64,000 bases of DNA from Blasia pusilla (Eukaryota > Marchantiophyta > Marchantiopsida > Blasiales), in the NCBI GenBank assembly GCA_050084515.1, contig CM114272.1:18290001-18354000 (forward strand). Reading direction: 5' to 3'. The position numbers and the translations under genes are program-made. Of this stretch, positions 62,131-64,000 are shown piece by piece. Each line of letters begins with the position of its first letter. The stretch's first letter is position 1. Under the pieces are notes generated by a model. That model was not told the origin of the DNA. It made no database searches and saw only the letters and a program-made list of their open reading frames with translations.

Positions 62131-63147
62131 GAAGTGACTCAAAAGAAGCCCTCTCAAGGGAAGGGGATGGTTGTCCCTAAGGAAAAAGAGAAAGATGCAC
62201 TTCGATAAAAACGAGTGATGGAAAACCCATCGGAAATACAAAAGAGGGGGACTCAAATAGTCAAAACCTGAAGGCCACAACAAGACCAGAAAAGGAAGAA
62301 GGGGGCATTCCCCCCCCTAACGACAAAACTCACCAACAGCAGAGACAATATCAGCAACAACAAGAGAGCTATGACTACTACTAAGTGGGCCTCTAGCGCC
62401 GGCGTCTCCCACAGACTAAGCCCGCCGCAAAATCCCATTAGCCTGGGCACGCTGCAGCGCTATGGAGACCCGCTGCCTACAATACAGAATCGAAGTAGCT
62501 AAGGACAACCCATTTCTCGAGTGGAGATGATGGGCGCAGTCCGTAAGGAACGAGTCCGTAGTGCAGATTCTAGTGAGTCTGCTATAAAATCTGCAAGAGT
62601 TGGCCCCTCTTTGAAGGATAGAACACATATGGGCACGTCAACCTTACCTTCCCCACCCTTATGGACTAGTCTAACAGAGTTGGTCCTTGGATTAGCCATT
62701 GCTTGTTGTGCTAGATGCTGTAAATGCCTAAATTATGGTTCACTTTTTTGTCATGTGGGATCAATATCTGTCTGTCAAGAACCACAACATCAAACAATAT
62801 ATGGGGCTAGTTAGGTTATGCCAAACAAACCTTCATGCACATAAATGTTGACATAGAACACATGACAAAATTGAATTTACAAAATAGGCACAATTGTTAT
62901 ATCCTTTAGTAAAAACCCAATGCTCGATCTCAAACCCAAAACTTAGAGCAAGGAAACTCATGAGAAAATTATGAAGTCAATCTTGCACTACTTTATCTCT
63001 TAACTATGCACTTGTTTAAAAATGCCATCTACCTTAAGAGTCTAGTGGAACTTATGTACAGGTTTATGCGTGTACCCGAGCATGTACCCCTAACAATATT
63101 ATCCTACAAATCTTAATTTCATAAGGTTTTTCAAGTCTTGTACTATA
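62131..63147. other. No recognised gene between two minus-strand remnants
   Basis: A minus-strand ORF at 62699-62499 (MANPRTNSVRLVHKGG... LADFIADSLESAL) followed by a hydrophobic frame at 62450-62253 looks mildly protein-like but has no identifiable domain. It could belong to the element at 58.9-62.1 kb. Confidence 0.3.
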
Positions 63148-63926
63148 TCAAACCCAAAAAATATGATCTCTGATTGCAGTGCTTGGTCTAGGGTCAAGAT
63201 CATGGTCATGGAAATAGATCATCCAACGCGCCTTATCATGTGTAGTGTGATGCGAAGCTACTATGTCCCTAGCATACCCATGTTTCTGGATCTCCTTTAA
63301 ACAACTAATATGCCATGTAATTGGACATCTCAAACACTGAATGGCATCATGTCCAAAATGCTCATCAACATGCTCTTGCTTACATGTCACACATCTATGG
63401 AGTGGGCAAGATGTGGCATGAAAGAACAAGCACCCATAGCAGTAAAATCTCACACAATATGGACAAGGGCATTTCTTGATGGCACTGGAGTATATAGAAA
63501 AGACACAAAATGACAAGGGCACTTGAAACACATTGCTCTCTCTTTCACACTAAAAAAAATACCAACGTTCGTGCATCTTCTCTAGTGGAATATGCAAGAA
63601 CCGATTGCCTTGCCAACAGTATGAACAAAATGAAATTGGCGACAGCAGGGCCCATCATAGATCACCAAATCCCCATGAAAATCACATATGGCACAAATAT
63701 ATGGGATGCATTGTTTTAACTCTACATCTGAAAACCTTGAGATCAGAGGTACATCTTGACATGGAGAGGAACCCTTCCCTTTACGAAACTTCATTGAGTG
63801 AGGGTTGTTCATGCATTTTCTCTTCTTCATAGGCATTATATGTGCTGAACATAAAATAAACAACATGAAATAGCTATTGAGATGAATAGTTTTTCTAGCA
63901 TATTCATAAGCATGTAATATTAACAA
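63148..63926 (-). pseudogene. EDM2-like PHD-finger fragment, degenerate
   Basis: Two minus-strand frames resemble the PHD array of plant ENHANCED DOWNY MILDEW 2-type proteins, nuclear regulators that read histone marks and control silencing and transcript processing. The first (63701-63582) reads YICAICDFHGDL then YDGPCCRQFH. The family has CC before the Asp-Gly, and here that Cys pair is VIY. It ends in a stop. The second (63531-63148) reads CPLHRCVTCKQEH, IQCLRCPITWHISCLKE and finally STAIRDHIFW, matching the family's 'CPLHkC.vCkq', 'CrrCP.syHrkCLP' and 'pIRDHI.fP'. The middle PHD is scrambled by frameshifts. No methyltransferase-like domain is seen downstream. It could be a pseudogene, or a gene piece captured by a mobile element. 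The rest of the N-terminus would lie beyond 64000. Confidence 0.6.
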
Positions 63927-64000
63927 TAAAAACTCATGAATATCCTATAATTGTTACACCAACCTACTCTTCACTAATTAATTTTTTTTGTATGTACTCT

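Overview
This 64 kb window is nuclear DNA from a land plant. It contains spliced genes with ordinary plant intron borders, a plastid-type DEG protease, plant-type CACTA, Ty1/copia and PIF/Harbinger elements, and plant telomere motifs. The DEG2-like protein is recognisably but not closely similar to its flowering-plant counterpart as I remember it, so a non-seed plant (moss, liverwort, clubmoss or fern) is my guess. The window does not prove this.

Only three host genes look intact. (1) At 13.4-13.55 kb on the minus strand is a tiny ORF with a perfect twin CX9C motif, probably a mitochondrial CHCH protein. (2) Head to head with it, at 14.36-19.25 kb on the plus strand, is a five-exon gene for a 642-residue mainly helical protein that I do not recognise. 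All its intron phases agree. (3) At 43.5-52.6 kb on the plus strand is a 21-exon gene for a 629-residue DEG2-like serine protease with an intact His-Asp-Ser triad. One of its introns is GC-AG.

Most of the remaining sequence is decayed mobile DNA. It includes a gag-like ORF (minus, 0-0.5 kb), a broken Ty1/copia polyprotein (2.45-5.54 kb), CACTA transposase remnants (28.3-32.6 kb, plus a fragment at 55.8-56.0 kb and perhaps one at 27.6-28.0 kb), a PIF1-like helicase remnant (32.8-33.8 kb), a PIF/Harbinger transposase (38.7-39.7 kb), an unrecognised long decayed reading frame with a zinc-finger-like and an AT-hook motif (minus, 58.9-62.1 kb), and a degenerate EDM2-like PHD fragment (minus, 63.1-63.9 kb). 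Tandem repeats, fold-backs, microsatellites and a dispersed repeat family (21.6-22.7 and 33.9-34.8 kb) fill other stretches.

I found no clear evidence of a wholly new multi-gene system. The best leads are the unrecognised gene with its divergent CX9C neighbour, the 58.9-62.1 kb reading frame, the two-copy repeat family carrying a 172-codon ORF, and a perfect fold-back that has rewritten part of a transposase reading frame.
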